Source: Candidatus Planktophila limnetica
GTDB taxonomy: Bacteria; Actinomycetota; Actinomycetes; Nanopelagicales; Nanopelagicaceae
Length of the DNA stretch: 64,000 bases
Reading direction: 5' to 3'
NCBI RefSeq assembly: GCF_002288365.1
Contig: NZ_CP016782.1
Coordinates: forward strand, 1,116,001-1,180,000
Numbering within the stretch: position 1 is the stretch's first letter; every line of letters starts with the position of its first letter. The notes below the pieces were generated by a model that saw only the letters and a program-made list of their open reading frames with translations, searched no databases and had not been told where the DNA came from. The translations under genes and the position numbers were made by a program. Positions 37,452 to 46,911 of this stretch are shown piece after piece.

Positions 37452-37828
37452 TTACTTTTCTTTTCAGGTATGACAGAAACTGCAAGAAATATTGTTATTG
37501 CAGCGAGCAGTGCCAAAGGTAACGCAGTCCACCATAAACCGCCGTCATACATATATTTTGCTACGCCGAGTGCAATCAGATTCGCAAGTACTGCTGGCGC
37601 TCGTCCATACATTTTTTTGTCTTTAAAACCTTTGGCAGCAAATAACAATCCAGCACCGCCGCCAATAACTAGGCATAATTCCCCAGAGATTACGAACCAT
37701 TCGATTGAATCTTTGCTGGTTAACCCTTTCACAATAAGGAATACACCAATACCAAGTATCAAAAAACCTTCTAAGCGCAAAACAATGATGGCTAATTTAC
37801 GCCGAAGTTCCTGATTCTGGTTGCTCAT
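37448..37828 (-). CDS. Small four-helix membrane protein
   Basis: 126 residues. Predicted helices are near 16-33, 42-66, 76-94 and 97-118; the ends are basic. I do not recognise the family. Leaderless start: TAAAGT (37835-37840 on plus is ACTTTA) then 6 nt then ATG. It is translationally coupled to the channel gene, suggesting an accessory or regulatory partner, but no motif proves it. Confidence 0.65.
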   Translation of the reverse strand: MSNQNQELRRKLAIIVLRLEGFLILGIGVFLIVKGLTSKDSIEWFVISGELCLVIGGGAGLLFAAKGFKDKKMYGRAPAVLANLIALGVAKYMYDGGLWWTALPLALLAAITIFLAVSVIPEKKSK

Positions 37829-37886
37829 GAACGCACTTTAGCAACTAGTCATAACTTTTGGTTTTTTAAGTAGGTATCCTTTACCC
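37829..37886. promoter_or_regulatory. Divergent leaderless promoters, membrane protein / prfB
   Basis: Plus: TATCCT (37875-37880), 6 nt, ATG 37887. Minus: TAAAGT (complement at 37835-37840), 6 nt, ATG 37828. Both lack ribosome sites. Confidence 0.5.
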
Positions 37887-38990
37887 ATGGCTGCGCGTGA
37901 ATACGGGATAGAGATCGGTGCGATTGACGCGACCCTTGTTTCTATTGAGAAGGTTTTAGATCTTCCAAAATTACGCAAATTAGCAGCAGAACTAGAAGAG
38001 CAAGCGGGCGTGCCTAATTTATGGGATGACCCAGATACTGCTCAGAAGATTACAAGTCGTTTATCACGCACGCAATCAATTATTTCTAAGTTGGAGAGCT
38101 TGCGTCAGCGCGTTAGTGATTTACCAATTTTAATTGAGTTAGCGCAAAGCGAGAGTGATACTGCCTCTGCAATGACAGATGCTGAAGCAGAATTAGATTC
38201 AACCAAGAAAGCCATAAGTGAGTTAGAAGTTCAAACTCTTCTCAATGGTGAATATGACGATCGCGATGCACTCATCACAATTCGTTCAGAAGCTGGTGGA
38301 GTCGAAGCAGCGGATTGGGCGCAGATGTTGATGCGTATGTATTTACGTTACTGCGAACGCCACGTGTTAAAGGTAGATATTTTAGAAACTTCTTATGCCG
38401 AAGAAGCCGGAATTAAATCGACGACTTTTAAAGTCAGTGCGCCATATGCATACGGAACTTTGTCGGTGGAGCAAGGAACTCATCGACTAGTTCGTATTTC
38501 ACCTTTTGATAGCCAGAGTCGCCGCCACACTTCTTTTGCCGGTGTTGAAGTGGTGCCGGTCGTGGATCAAAGTGATCACATTGAAGTTGATGAAAAAGAG
38601 ATTCGCGTAGATGTTTATCGTTCTTCAGGTCCTGGTGGACAAGGCGTGAATACAACAGATTCTGCTGTTCGTATCACTCATATTGCAACAGGCATTGTTG
38701 TTTCTTGTCAGAATGAACGTTCACAAATACAAAACCGTGCAACTGCAATGGCTGTTTTGCAATCAAAGTTGTTAGAACGTCGTCGCCAAGAAGAGCAAGC
38801 AAAAATCAATGCCCTTAAGGGCGATAACTCCGGGTCATGGGGAAATCAAATGCGTTCATACGTTCTTGCGCCATATCAAATGGTTAAAGATTTGCGCACC
38901 GATCATGAAACTGGAAATACCGGTGCAGTTCTAGATGGAGAAATAGATGACTTCATCGAAGCCGGAATTCGTTGGCGACGTAGTTCATAA
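37887..38990 (+). CDS. prfB: Peptide chain release factor 2
   Basis: 367 residues. The SPF anticodon-like tripeptide is in [13 protein letters not shown] (UGA/UAA recognition), and GGQ is in [17 protein letters not shown]. The reading frame is continuous from the ATG, so there is no programmed +1 frameshift, as expected for actinobacteria. First gene of the conserved prfB-ftsE-ftsX-smpB-ssrA order. Confidence 0.96.
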   Translation: MAAREYGIEIGAIDATLVSIEKVLDLPKLRKLAAELEEQAGVPNLWDDPDTAQKITSRLSRTQSIISKLESLRQRVSDLPILIELAQSESDTASAMTDAEAELDSTKKAISELEVQTLLNGEYDDRDALITIRSEAGGVEAADWAQMLMRMYLRYCERHVLKVDILETSYAEEAGIKSTTFKVSAPYAYGTLSVEQGTHRLVRISPFDSQSRRHTSFAGVEVVPVVDQSDHIEVDEKEIRVDVYRSSGPGGQGVNTTDSAVRITHIATGIVVSCQNERSQIQNRATAMAVLQSKLLERRRQEEQAKINALKGDNSGSWGNQMRSYVLAPYQMVKDLRTDHETGNTGAVLDGEIDDFIEAGIRWRRSS

Positions 38991-39077
38991 ATTACGCGTG
39001 ATTTGCCACACTCAGAGAAAAATCACAGGCTTACCTAGCACCTAATTCCCGATAAAAGTGGGTGTATTCCATAAACT

Positions 39078-39179
39078 ATGTCCAGTAAGGAAAGCGCAAC
39101 AAAATTCTTATCTCTGCAAGAGATTGGAAAATTGTGGCGCTTAGGCCGAATTAATTGGAGCACGCGTGATTCGTTTTGA
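39078..39179 (+). CDS. Possible 33-residue small ORF overlapping ftsE start
   Basis: ATG 39078 opens 33 codons ([20 protein letters not shown]) and stops at TGA 39177-39179, 14 bases inside ftsE in another frame. A TATTCC sequence lies 7 nt before the ATG. Termination overlapping the ftsE GTG could couple translation. The composition is basic, with no known domain. It may simply be a chance frame. Confidence 0.3.
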   Translation: MSSKESATKFLSLQEIGKLWRLGRINWSTRDSF

Positions 39180-39855
39180 AAATGTAACGAAGCTTTATCC
39201 GGGGCAAGAACGGGCGGCTCTTGAAAACGTCTCCCTTGAAATCGTAAAAGGTGAATTCGTATTCCTTGTTGGTTTATCCGGATCAGGTAAGTCAACATTT
39301 CTTCGTTTGATTCTGCGTGAAGAGCGACCAACTTCAGGAACTATCCATGTTGCTGGAAAAGATTTAGGAACACTTGCAACTCATAAGGTTCCTGAACTAC
39401 GCCGCCAAGTTGGAACTGTTTTCCAAGATTTCCGCTTGCTGCCAAACAAAACTATTGCAGAAAACGTTGCATTCACATTACATGTATTGGGTTATTCACA
39501 AAAAGAAATTAACCGTGAAATTCCTGAAGTACTTGAGTTAGTTGGTCTTGAAGACAAAGCAGATCGTCTTCCAAATGAAATTTCTGGTGGAGAGCAACAA
39601 CGTGTGGCAATTGCCCGTGCATATGTAAGCCGCCCACCAATTCTTATTGCCGATGAACCAACCGGAAACTTAGACCCTTCAACATCGGTTGGAATTATGA
39701 AATTGCTTGACCGCATTAACCGCGAAGGCACCACTGTGTTGATGGCAACACACGATGCAGGAATCGTGGATCAAATGCGCAAGAGAGTTATCGAATTAGA
39801 TGGCGGACACGTGATTCGCGACCAAGTTCGCGGCGTTTACGGTTACACAGGTTAG
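39166..39855 (+). CDS. ftsE: Cell-division ABC-type ATPase FtsE
   Basis: 229 residues. Walker [11 protein letters not shown]-loop VFQDFRLLP, signature [15 protein letters not shown], Walker [14 protein letters not shown], switch His in ATHDAG. The N-terminus [12 protein letters not shown] is typical. With FtsX it activates cell-wall hydrolases at division. GTG 39166 has GGAG 5 nt upstream. Confidence 0.96.
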   Translation: MIRFENVTKLYPGQERAALENVSLEIVKGEFVFLVGLSGSGKSTFLRLILREERPTSGTIHVAGKDLGTLATHKVPELRRQVGTVFQDFRLLPNKTIAENVAFTLHVLGYSQKEINREIPEVLELVGLEDKADRLPNEISGGEQQRVAIARAYVSRPPILIADEPTGNLDPSTSVGIMKLLDRINREGTTVLMATHDAGIVDQMRKRVIELDGGHVIRDQVRGVYGYTG

Positions 39856-39864
39856 GGTTAGCAA

Positions 39865-40767
39865 ATGCGCGCACGTTTCCTATTAGGTGAAGTTGGTATC
39901 GGGCTTAAACGAAACTTCACCATGACATTTGCAGTCATTGTCACGGTTGCAATCTCGCTCTCATTGCTTGGAATTGGCTTACTCTCAAATTCTCAAGTAA
40001 ATGCCATGAAAGATTATTGGTATGACAAGATCGAAGTTTCAGTATTCCTCTGCGGTTCTTTATCAGAATCACCATCATGTTCTGCAGGAATCATTTCTTC
40101 TGCCCAGCGCCTCCAGATACAAAATGAATTGCAGAAGATGCCAGTTGTAGACACTGTCTATTACGAATCTCAATCACAGGCCTACTCACGTTTTCAAGAA
40201 CGCTTTAAGGATTCAGCTATTGCACAAAATGTGACTGCAGATCAATTGCCAGAATCATTTCGTGTGAAGCTCAAAGACCCACAGCAATTTCCAGTAATTG
40301 TCAGTGCATTCTCGGGTCGTCCAGGAATTGATTTAGTACAAGATCAAAGAACAATTCTTGAAAAATTCTTCCGATTACTTGCTGTTCTCCGAAATGGTGC
40401 CTTACTCGTTGGTCTTGCATCAGTCCTGACTGCAGCACTCTTGATCAGCAACACACTTCGCATCGCAGCCTTTAATAGACGTCGCGAAACTGGAGTGATG
40501 AAACTTGTTGGCGCATCATCTTGGTCGATTCAACTTCCATTCTTACTCGAAGGTGTCATCTCTGCGATTATCGGTTGGGGCTTGGCAACAGGTTTACTGG
40601 CCCTCCTAAAATCCGTAGTTGATTCCAAAGTTGCACCACTTTTGACCTTTACTAAGTTTTTTGGCTGGGGCGAAGTGTGGGTTGCATCAGGTTGGCTCTT
40701 GCTGACGGGACTTACTGTTTCGGTTCTGGCTTCATTGGTAACTCTTCGCCGCTATCTCAAGGTTTAA
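39865..40767 (+). CDS. ftsX: Cell-division protein FtsX
   Basis: 300 residues. First helix near 20-42, an extracellular domain to about 170 with two cysteines (FLCGSLSESPSCSAG), then three helices (170-195, 220-250, 270-290). MKLVGASSWSIQLPFLLEG before the third helix is a family mark. It pairs with FtsE to control RipC/EnvC-type peptidoglycan hydrolases. Confidence 0.95.
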   Translation: MRARFLLGEVGIGLKRNFTMTFAVIVTVAISLSLLGIGLLSNSQVNAMKDYWYDKIEVSVFLCGSLSESPSCSAGIISSAQRLQIQNELQKMPVVDTVYYESQSQAYSRFQERFKDSAIAQNVTADQLPESFRVKLKDPQQFPVIVSAFSGRPGIDLVQDQRTILEKFFRLLAVLRNGALLVGLASVLTAALLISNTLRIAAFNRRRETGVMKLVGASSWSIQLPFLLEGVISAIIGWGLATGLLALLKSVVDSKVAPLLTFTKFFGWGEVWVASGWLLLTGLTVSVLASLVTLRRYLKV

Positions 40768-40815
40768 TTATCTCTTAACAACCGCATTGGTTGTCTTATC
40801 AGGGGGTGATGTGCG

Positions 40816-41295
40816 ATGGTAAAAGAAGTTGGTCGCAAAGTCATCGCACAAAATAAGAAAGCTCGTCATGATTATTCAATCGAAGATGTTTTTGAATGCG
40901 GAATTGTTTTAACCGGTACTGAAGTTAAGTCACTTCGCATGGGTCGTGCTTCACTAATTGATGGTTTCGCAATGGTTAATAAGGGCGAACTCTGGTTAAG
41001 CGGGGTACATATACCTGAATACACCCAAGGTACCTGGACTAATCACACACCGCGACGCGATCGTAAACTTCTTGTTCACTCAGCAGAGATTCGCAAACTA
41101 TCTGCTCGTATGAAAGAAGGCGGACTCACTCTTGTTCCACTCTCGCTCTATTTTAAAGATGGCAAAGCGAAAATCGAACTTGCAGTTGCAAAGGGTAAGA
41201 AAGTTCACGATAAGCGCGCGGCACTTATGGAACGTCAAGCAGGTCGCGAAATAGAGCGCGAAGTTTCTCGTCGCCGCACCGGAAAAGATTCTTAA
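40816..41295 (+). CDS. smpB: SsrA-binding protein SmpB
   Basis: 159 residues. Motifs: [45 protein letters not shown]-like stretch and the basic C-terminal tail ([25 protein letters not shown]) that enters the mRNA channel. It works with the tmRNA encoded 138 bp downstream in rescue of stalled ribosomes. Confidence 0.97.
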   Translation: MVKEVGRKVIAQNKKARHDYSIEDVFECGIVLTGTEVKSLRMGRASLIDGFAMVNKGELWLSGVHIPEYTQGTWTNHTPRRDRKLLVHSAEIRKLSARMKEGGLTLVPLSLYFKDGKAKIELAVAKGKKVHDKRAALMERQAGREIEREVSRRRTGKDS

Positions 41296-41432
41296 TCTAG
41301 TTAATAGGCTTAGTTTTTACCCCGTTTTGTATCTTTTTTTATTCAGCCTTACACTTATCTACTCATTACTTAAAGCACGCAATGTTTTAGTAATGAAAAA
41401 ACTAAATAGTGGAAATAGCTTTCCACACCCAT

Positions 41433-41804
41433 GGGGGTGAACGGTCTCGACTTTGGAAGTTGATTCAGGGGAAGCGGGCCGAGGAAGCCAGGATGATCTC
41501 GTTAACCAAAAACCTGTGCAAAAAATAAGTGCAAGTACAACTCGCACTGATTACGCCCTAGCTGCATAAGCTAGCCCCGTAATCCGTCAGCTCAGATTCC
41601 GTCTTCGGTCTGAAACCTGGCGTCGCTAGAAGACTTTTTCTGCAGTGGCGTTGCGAACACTGTGGAAGAACCTTTTCGCAAATGAGTTCGTCGAATACTT
41701 GTGTGGATGAGATTCGGAACTGAGAAAACGTTAATCACACTACGCCCGTAGAAGCCCTGTTTTAATCCCGAAGGACCCGGGTTCGATTCCCGGCACCTCC
41801 ACCA
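41433..41804 (+). ncRNA. ssrA: tmRNA (SsrA)
   Basis: The 5' end GGGGGTGAACGGTCTCGAC and 3' end GGGTTCGATTCCCGGCACCTCCACCA-type T-arm/acceptor pair as a tRNA-like domain, and CCA is encoded (41802-41804). The tag ORF is 41532-41567 followed by TAA: resume codon GCA, peptide ASTTRTDYALAA. It is the same length as the mycobacterial tag and has the same DYALAA end. Pseudoknot-rich region follows. Confidence 0.95.
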
Positions 41805-41814
41805 TTTCTATAAA

Positions 41815-42081
41815 TTACTTTCTTTTGAACTCACGCTTAAGTGCAAACGCACTAGCCGCAATTGCAAAGAGCGCCATTAACTTTGCGCCAATTGCAATGC
41901 CTTGAAGTAAAAGCATTACCCCTAAACCAATTCCAATTGCACTAAATTGGCAGATAAATACTCTTCTGAGAGTGTTGGTAGATCTTTTCGTCGTCTTTAT
42001 AAATGTTAAACCAATTGCCAATGGTCCTGAAAGAATTAAGACAAGCAACAAAACTCCCACAAACAAAGCAAGTGATTCCAT
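41815..42081 (-). CDS. Small two- to three-helix membrane protein
   Basis: 88 residues: an N-terminal hydrophobic helix (ESLALFVGVLLLVLILSGPLAI), a basic loop (TTKRSTNTLRR), then hydrophobic segments and a basic tail (FALKREFKRK). Family not recognised. ATG 42081 overlaps the stop of the acetyltransferase gene (TAATG), supporting this start and co-translation. Confidence 0.55.
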   Translation of the reverse strand: MESLALFVGVLLLVLILSGPLAIGLTFIKTTKRSTNTLRRVFICQFSAIGIGLGVMLLLQGIAIGAKLMALFAIAASAFALKREFKRK

Positions 42082-42656
42082 TATTGCAACCCCACCCAAT
42101 TATTTTGTAGTACCGCGTATACGTCCATATCAATTATTGAACCATCGTCGCGAACAACTCTTTGACGAAGCAAACCTTCATGCTCATATCCTGCCCGTGT
42201 GACAACCTTTTTTGAAGCTTCATTGTCATGATCAATCATTGCTTCAATTCGATTCCAGCCCATCGTTTCAAAGCCAAAATTAGTAAGTACTTTTACTGCG
42301 GTCGTGCCAATGGATTTTCCGCGAAATTCTTTTGTAATCCAGTAACCAATTTCGGCGACTTTATTGTTAAAACTTGGAGAATGAAAAGAGATCACACCTG
42401 CTAATTCGGGTGCGACGCCATGGTTACTTTCGACAATGAATCTAATCTCGCGCTTGCTTTGTAATCCCTCAGGATCTAATTGGCGAACAAAAGCCTGTGC
42501 ATGTTCGAGTGTGTAATCTGCGGGAACAGTTGTGAAGTGCGAAATGAGTGGATCTTGGCAAGCATTAAAAATGCTTTCGATATCGCTCTCACGTGATGGG
42601 CGCAGAGTGATGTTGCCATATGTAAGTGTTGGAACTTCACTGGGCCACCAAATCAT
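42081..42656 (-). CDS. GNAT-family N-acetyltransferase, RimJ/RimL-like
   Basis: 191 residues. ITLRPSRESDIESIF at the N-terminus, EIGYWITKEFRGKSIGTTAVKVLTNFGFETMGWNRIEAMI (acetyl-CoA site with R/KGxGxG-type loop RGKSIG), and SKKVVTRAGYEHEGLLRQ. Such enzymes acetylate protein N-termini or small amines. The start ATG has no obvious ribosome site. Confidence 0.85.
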   Translation of the reverse strand: MIWWPSEVPTLTYGNITLRPSRESDIESIFNACQDPLISHFTTVPADYTLEHAQAFVRQLDPEGLQSKREIRFIVESNHGVAPELAGVISFHSPSFNNKVAEIGYWITKEFRGKSIGTTAVKVLTNFGFETMGWNRIEAMIDHDNEASKKVVTRAGYEHEGLLRQRVVRDDGSIIDMDVYAVLQNNWVGLQ

Positions 42657-42681
42657 GGCTTAACAATGCCACAGACGAATC

Positions 42682-42758
<77 letters not shown>

Positions 42759-42832
42759 TCGGAAGGCTTATCGTAAGTGAGCAAGCAGTAATAACCAAAT
42801 CCATCACTGTGTAGCGGGATTTAGATGAGAAA

Positions 42833-45676
42833 TTACTTTTTGCTTTGCGCAGAAATTGCCGCAGCAATCGCTGACTTTAAGCGATCTTGCGCTTTTCCAT
42901 ACGCAGTGAAATCACCCTTAGCAAGTGCTGCTTGTCCATCTGCAAGTGCTTGTTTTGCACTTGCAAGTGCATTAGCTAAATCATTTGTTCCAGTTGTTGG
43001 TTTTCCTGAACCAGTTGATGCACCGGATTCTGATGTTCCAGAGTTACCAGCAAATACTTGATCAAGTGCACCCTTAAGAGTGTCGCTATAACCAATCTGA
43101 TCACCGAATGAAACCAATACTTTTTGAAGTAATGGATACGCTGCAGCGTTTGCTGTTGCTCGCACATAAACAGGTTGTACGTATAACAAGCCACCGCCCA
43201 CAGGAAGTGTTAATAAGTTACCGAGCACAACATCTGATCCACCCTGGCGTAGCAATGAAAGTGAATTTGCAACTTCTGGTTTGGCTTCAAAGTTGGAAGC
43301 AACTTGTGAAGGACCAGCGACGTTGGTGCTTCGTGGCAATTGCAGAACAGTTATTTTTCCGTAATCAGGACCAGCCTGTGAATTAACAACTGCAAATGCT
43401 GCCAAGTTTTCACGGCCACCACGTGGTACGAATGGTGTGGTCAATGAGAAGGCTGCTTTGTCAGAACCAGGCAACTGCATGGTCATGTAATAAGGAGGTT
43501 GGTTTCCAGCGTTAGCGCCAAATGTTGATGGATCGCGAGGTACGCGCCAGAAATCTTGTCCACCATAAAACGCTGCTGCGCTTTTAACATGGTAGGCACT
43601 CAAAATATCGCGCTGAATTCTAAACATATCTTCTGGATAACGGATGTGCTCCATTAACTGATCAGACATTTCTGACTTTGATTTAATGCTGTTAGGGAAG
43701 GCTTTTGACCATGTCTTTAGAACAGGATCATTCTCATCCCATTGGTACAAGCTAACTGTTCCATCGTAGGCATCAACAGTGGCTTTTACAGAGTTACGAA
43801 TGTAGTTAACTGTCTGATCTCCCTGTGCAGTAATAGATGTTGAGTTAACTGTCAGTGCATCAGTTGTTGCACCTGAAAGAGTTGTCTTGCGTGAATATGG
43901 ATATCCAGCACTGGTTGTATATCCATCGATGATCCAAAGAACGCGTCCATCAACGAGTGCTGGATACGGATCTCCATCAAGAGTAAGCCACGGTGCAACT
44001 TTTGCAACACGCTCTCGTGGGTTTCTTTCAAACAAAATCTTTGAATCTTTATTGATCAAATTTGATAGCAAGATACGTTGTTCTTGATACTTCAAGGCAA
44101 AAACTAATTTATTGAACAGCGATCCAACTGGAACTCCACCTTTGCCTGAATATGTAACGTTCTTTTGCCCATTTGCAGATGCGTCATCTGGATAATCGAA
44201 TTCAACTGGTTCTCCAGTAGTTGTTCCACCAATAATTGAGTAATCCGGCACGTTCTCACCGAAATAAATACGTGGTTCGAATTCACCAAGTCCCTTTGTT
44301 GGAGGTAAATCTCCAACAACAAAGGATGGCTTTCCGTCTGCATCTCGAACATTTCCGTATGCTGCAACGAAACCGAATCCGTGTGTGTAAACAAGGTGGT
44401 CGTTAATCCAGTTTCGACTTGGGTTTCCATCGATGTTTAATTCACGAACTGCCACGATTGTGTCGTATGAAACTCCGTCAACTTTGTAACGATCCACATC
44501 GAGTGTTGCACCAAATGTGTAATACGGCTTAATTTGCTGAAGCTGTCTAAAGGTGGCTGAAAGTACATTTGGATCCATTAAACGGATATTTGAAATAGTT
44601 GCTGAATCTTTTGATAGCTGCCCGGCTGATGCATTAAGTGTCGCTTGAAAATCCTTTACTTCAACAGCAGATAAACCGAAGGCATCTCGTGTTGCATCAA
44701 TATTGCGCTGAATAAATGGCGCTTCCTTTGAAGACTCACTTGGCTTTACTTGGAATTGTTGAATAGCTGCGGGATAAATTCCTGCAATTAATACAGATGA
44801 AATAACAAGAAGTGCTGTTCCGGCAGCTGGCAATAACCATGACCTGCGAATGATGTTGGCAAAGAAGAGAAGTGAACAGATAGCAGCGATTCCCGCCAAA
44901 ATAGCTTTAGCTGGCAAAAGTGCATTGACATCTGTGTAAGTCAAACCTGTAATTAATTTATTGTCTTTCAGGGCAAGTGCGTAACGGTCTAACCAATATG
45001 CACCAGCCTTAAGAAGAACAACCAAACCAATTAATACAGAAAGCTGCACGCGAGCTGCAACTGTTGTGCGCTCTTGTGCAACTTGTGGACGAATACCACC
45101 ATATAAATAATGCACAACTGCTGAGCCAATAATTGCAAAGACAAGTGTAGAAATTGCCCAAGCAACTAATGCTTGATACATCGGCAACTTAAATGCAAAG
45201 AATGAGATATCTAAACCGAATTGTGGATCTACCACACCAAATGAAGTTGAATTCTTAAAGAGCAACCATGTATCCCAGAGTTGAGATGCAGATGATCCAC
45301 CGAAGTAAAAGAGAACGAGTGAAAGTCCGACAAGTACAAGTCTGCGAATAGGCTCGATCTGAGAACGGTAACGCTCGAGGTTGTCGGCTTCTACAGTCAG
45401 TGGAACATATAAAGGTCGCTTACGAAAAGCTAAATAAACATTTAACGTAATAATCAATGATGTTGCAAAGCCAGCAACTACAAAGACAGTTGCCTTTGTC
45501 AGAAGAATTGTTGACCAGACTTCAGTGAAGTCAACTGATCTAAACCAGAGCCAATCGGCATAGAAGCCACTGAGGCTTACGAGTGCAACGGAGGCAACCA
45601 CCAAGATTGCAATAACAATTGGAAGTGGTCCGCGACGACGGCGATTAAAGTTTAAATTCGGGAAGCTACTAGTCAT
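42833..45676 (-). CDS. UPF0182 family membrane protein
   Basis: 947 residues. About seven N-terminal helices (first near residues 17-40, FYADWLWFRSVDFTEVW loop next) are followed by a large extracytoplasmic region from about 310 (VKPSESSKEAPFIQRNIDATRDAFGL, KTTLSGATTDAL, and WRVPRDPS). It closes with a Gly/Ser/Thr linker and an Ala/Lys-rich helix. This corresponds to mycobacterial Rv3193c. Function is unknown. TATCTT 6 nt before ATG suggests a leaderless mRNA. Confidence 0.9.
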   Translation of the reverse strand: MTSSFPNLNFNRRRRGPLPIVIAILVVASVALVSLSGFYADWLWFRSVDFTEVWSTILLTKATVFVVAGFATSLIITLNVYLAFRKRPLYVPLTVEADNLERYRSQIEPIRRLVLVGLSLVLFYFGGSSASQLWDTWLLFKNSTSFGVVDPQFGLDISFFAFKLPMYQALVAWAISTLVFAIIGSAVVHYLYGGIRPQVAQERTTVAARVQLSVLIGLVVLLKAGAYWLDRYALALKDNKLITGLTYTDVNALLPAKAILAGIAAICSLLFFANIIRRSWLLPAAGTALLVISSVLIAGIYPAAIQQFQVKPSESSKEAPFIQRNIDATRDAFGLSAVEVKDFQATLNASAGQLSKDSATISNIRLMDPNVLSATFRQLQQIKPYYTFGATLDVDRYKVDGVSYDTIVAVRELNIDGNPSRNWINDHLVYTHGFGFVAAYGNVRDADGKPSFVVGDLPPTKGLGEFEPRIYFGENVPDYSIIGGTTTGEPVEFDYPDDASANGQKNVTYSGKGGVPVGSLFNKLVFALKYQEQRILLSNLINKDSKILFERNPRERVAKVAPWLTLDGDPYPALVDGRVLWIIDGYTTSAGYPYSRKTTLSGATTDALTVNSTSITAQGDQTVNYIRNSVKATVDAYDGTVSLYQWDENDPVLKTWSKAFPNSIKSKSEMSDQLMEHIRYPEDMFRIQRDILSAYHVKSAAAFYGGQDFWRVPRDPSTFGANAGNQPPYYMTMQLPGSDKAAFSLTTPFVPRGGRENLAAFAVVNSQAGPDYGKITVLQLPRSTNVAGPSQVASNFEAKPEVANSLSLLRQGGSDVVLGNLLTLPVGGGLLYVQPVYVRATANAAAYPLLQKVLVSFGDQIGYSDTLKGALDQVFAGNSGTSESGASTGSGKPTTGTNDLANALASAKQALADGQAALAKGDFTAYGKAQDRLKSAIAAAISAQSKK

Positions 45677-45723
45677 GAGTTAAAGATACTGAACTCGGTG
45701 CCACTTCTGCCACTTGGGCTAAA

Positions 45724-46503
45724 TCAGGCACTTTGAGCGCAGGACATACCTATTTCTTCTGGTGCACTATTTGCAGAAAGGGCCTTCACCGCATCCTCGA
45801 TCGTGCTAATTGCAAAGACGGTAATGCCTTCTGGAATCGATCTGATTTCTGAACAATTTGAACGGGGTGCAAGAAAAACTGTCACACCGACTCGTTGGGC
45901 CGCAATTAATTTTTCGTCAATGCCGCCAATTGGTCCAACTTTTCCTAAAAGATCAATTGTTCCGGTACCCGCAACTTTTCTTCCTCGTAACAAATCTTGT
46001 GGAGTTAACTCTTCAATCACACCGAGGGTAAAAACCATTCCTCCACTGGGGCCACCAGTATCTTTTACATCCAAAGTAATCAAATCTGGATCAACGCTGG
46101 TAAGTTCTGGATAATTTTTCTTTACATATGCACGTGCAACTATTTTTGCTTTATCTTGCGAAGAAGTCATATCTACTTTTGCTTCTTTGTCTAAAACCTT
46201 TGAGCTCACGTTATCTGGATACACCGCAGAGCGAGGATAAATTCGAGAATTTCCATTAACCCAGCCATACACAATTTCACCTGAATACATAGATGCCCCT
46301 GGGCTCGTCACTCGAATGGCTAGCAAATAAAGTGACCCACTTGGTTTGTAAGAGTTTTCAGATTTAATTGAAATGACTTTGTCTAAGACATCTGTTGCGC
46401 CACCTGGCATTACAACAACGAAGGGCAGCGGGGCGAAAAGTGCAAAACCAAAAAAGATAACGATGATTGCTTTAACCGCAATGGGTAGCGATGAATAGCG
46501 CAT
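45724..46503 (-). CDS. YlbL-like Lon-domain protease without PDZ domain
   Basis: 259 residues. One N-terminal helix (AIIVIFFGFALFAPLPFVVVMPG) then a short region and a Lon-type C-terminal domain: catalytic Ser in DTGGPSGGMVFTLGV, Lys in GGIDEKLIAAQ. YlbL proteins (Rv3194c-type) usually carry a PDZ domain between these parts; here only about 100 residues separate them, and no PDZ GLxxGD motif is visible. Neighbour order matches mycobacteria. Confidence 0.82.
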   Translation of the reverse strand: MRYSSLPIAVKAIIVIFFGFALFAPLPFVVVMPGGATDVLDKVISIKSENSYKPSGSLYLLAIRVTSPGASMYSGEIVYGWVNGNSRIYPRSAVYPDNVSSKVLDKEAKVDMTSSQDKAKIVARAYVKKNYPELTSVDPDLITLDVKDTGGPSGGMVFTLGVIEELTPQDLLRGRKVAGTGTIDLLGKVGPIGGIDEKLIAAQRVGVTVFLAPRSNCSEIRSIPEGITVFAISTIEDAVKALSANSAPEEIGMSCAQSA

Positions 46504-46505
46504 TG

Positions 46506-46778
46506 CTATAGCGGTGTGCGATCTTGGTTCGAAGGTGGAGATTGAAATGGTTTTTGGGGTGGCAATTCATTTGCTGTTGGATCATTACGATTTACAGGAG
46601 TCTGGTTGTTGGGATCTCTAAATGTGCTTTGGAACTGACTAAATTTGCCAATTGAACGAGACGTTTCAGATTCAAAACGATCTTTAAACTTCGTAACCCA
46701 CACCACGTAACCCAAAGCGCCAATCAAACCCGCAGCAGGAATTACCCACCAAATAAGGGCTACGAAAGAACTGGACAT
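46506..46778 (-). CDS. Small membrane-anchored protein with Pro-rich tail
   Basis: 90 residues. One helix (FVALIWWVIPAAGLIGALGYVVWV) followed by a charged segment and a Pro/Asn/Gln-rich tail. Family not recognised. Leaderless start: TAGACT (complement at 46785-46790) then 6 nt then ATG. It is 2 bp from the ylbL-like gene, so probably in one operon. Confidence 0.6.
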   Translation of the reverse strand: MSSSFVALIWWVIPAAGLIGALGYVVWVTKFKDRFESETSRSIGKFSQFQSTFRDPNNQTPVNRNDPTANELPPQKPFQSPPSNQDRTPL

Positions 46779-46911
46779 GTTCCTAGTCTAGAGGTTGAAG
46801 TGCCCATAAGTTCAATGGAATTATTTTCTTTCACCGCGCGTTATAGGTGTTACCACCCGTACGATATGAAGAACAGATAATTAGTTAAAAGGATTAAGGG
46901 GAAAGGAAGTC

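Noticed and set aside
37887-38990. Programmed frameshift in prfB
   Set aside because: The frame is continuous with no early in-frame UGA.
41359-41547. Short ORF across the tmRNA 5' end
   Set aside because: Overlaps the clear tmRNA gene and has no supporting signal.
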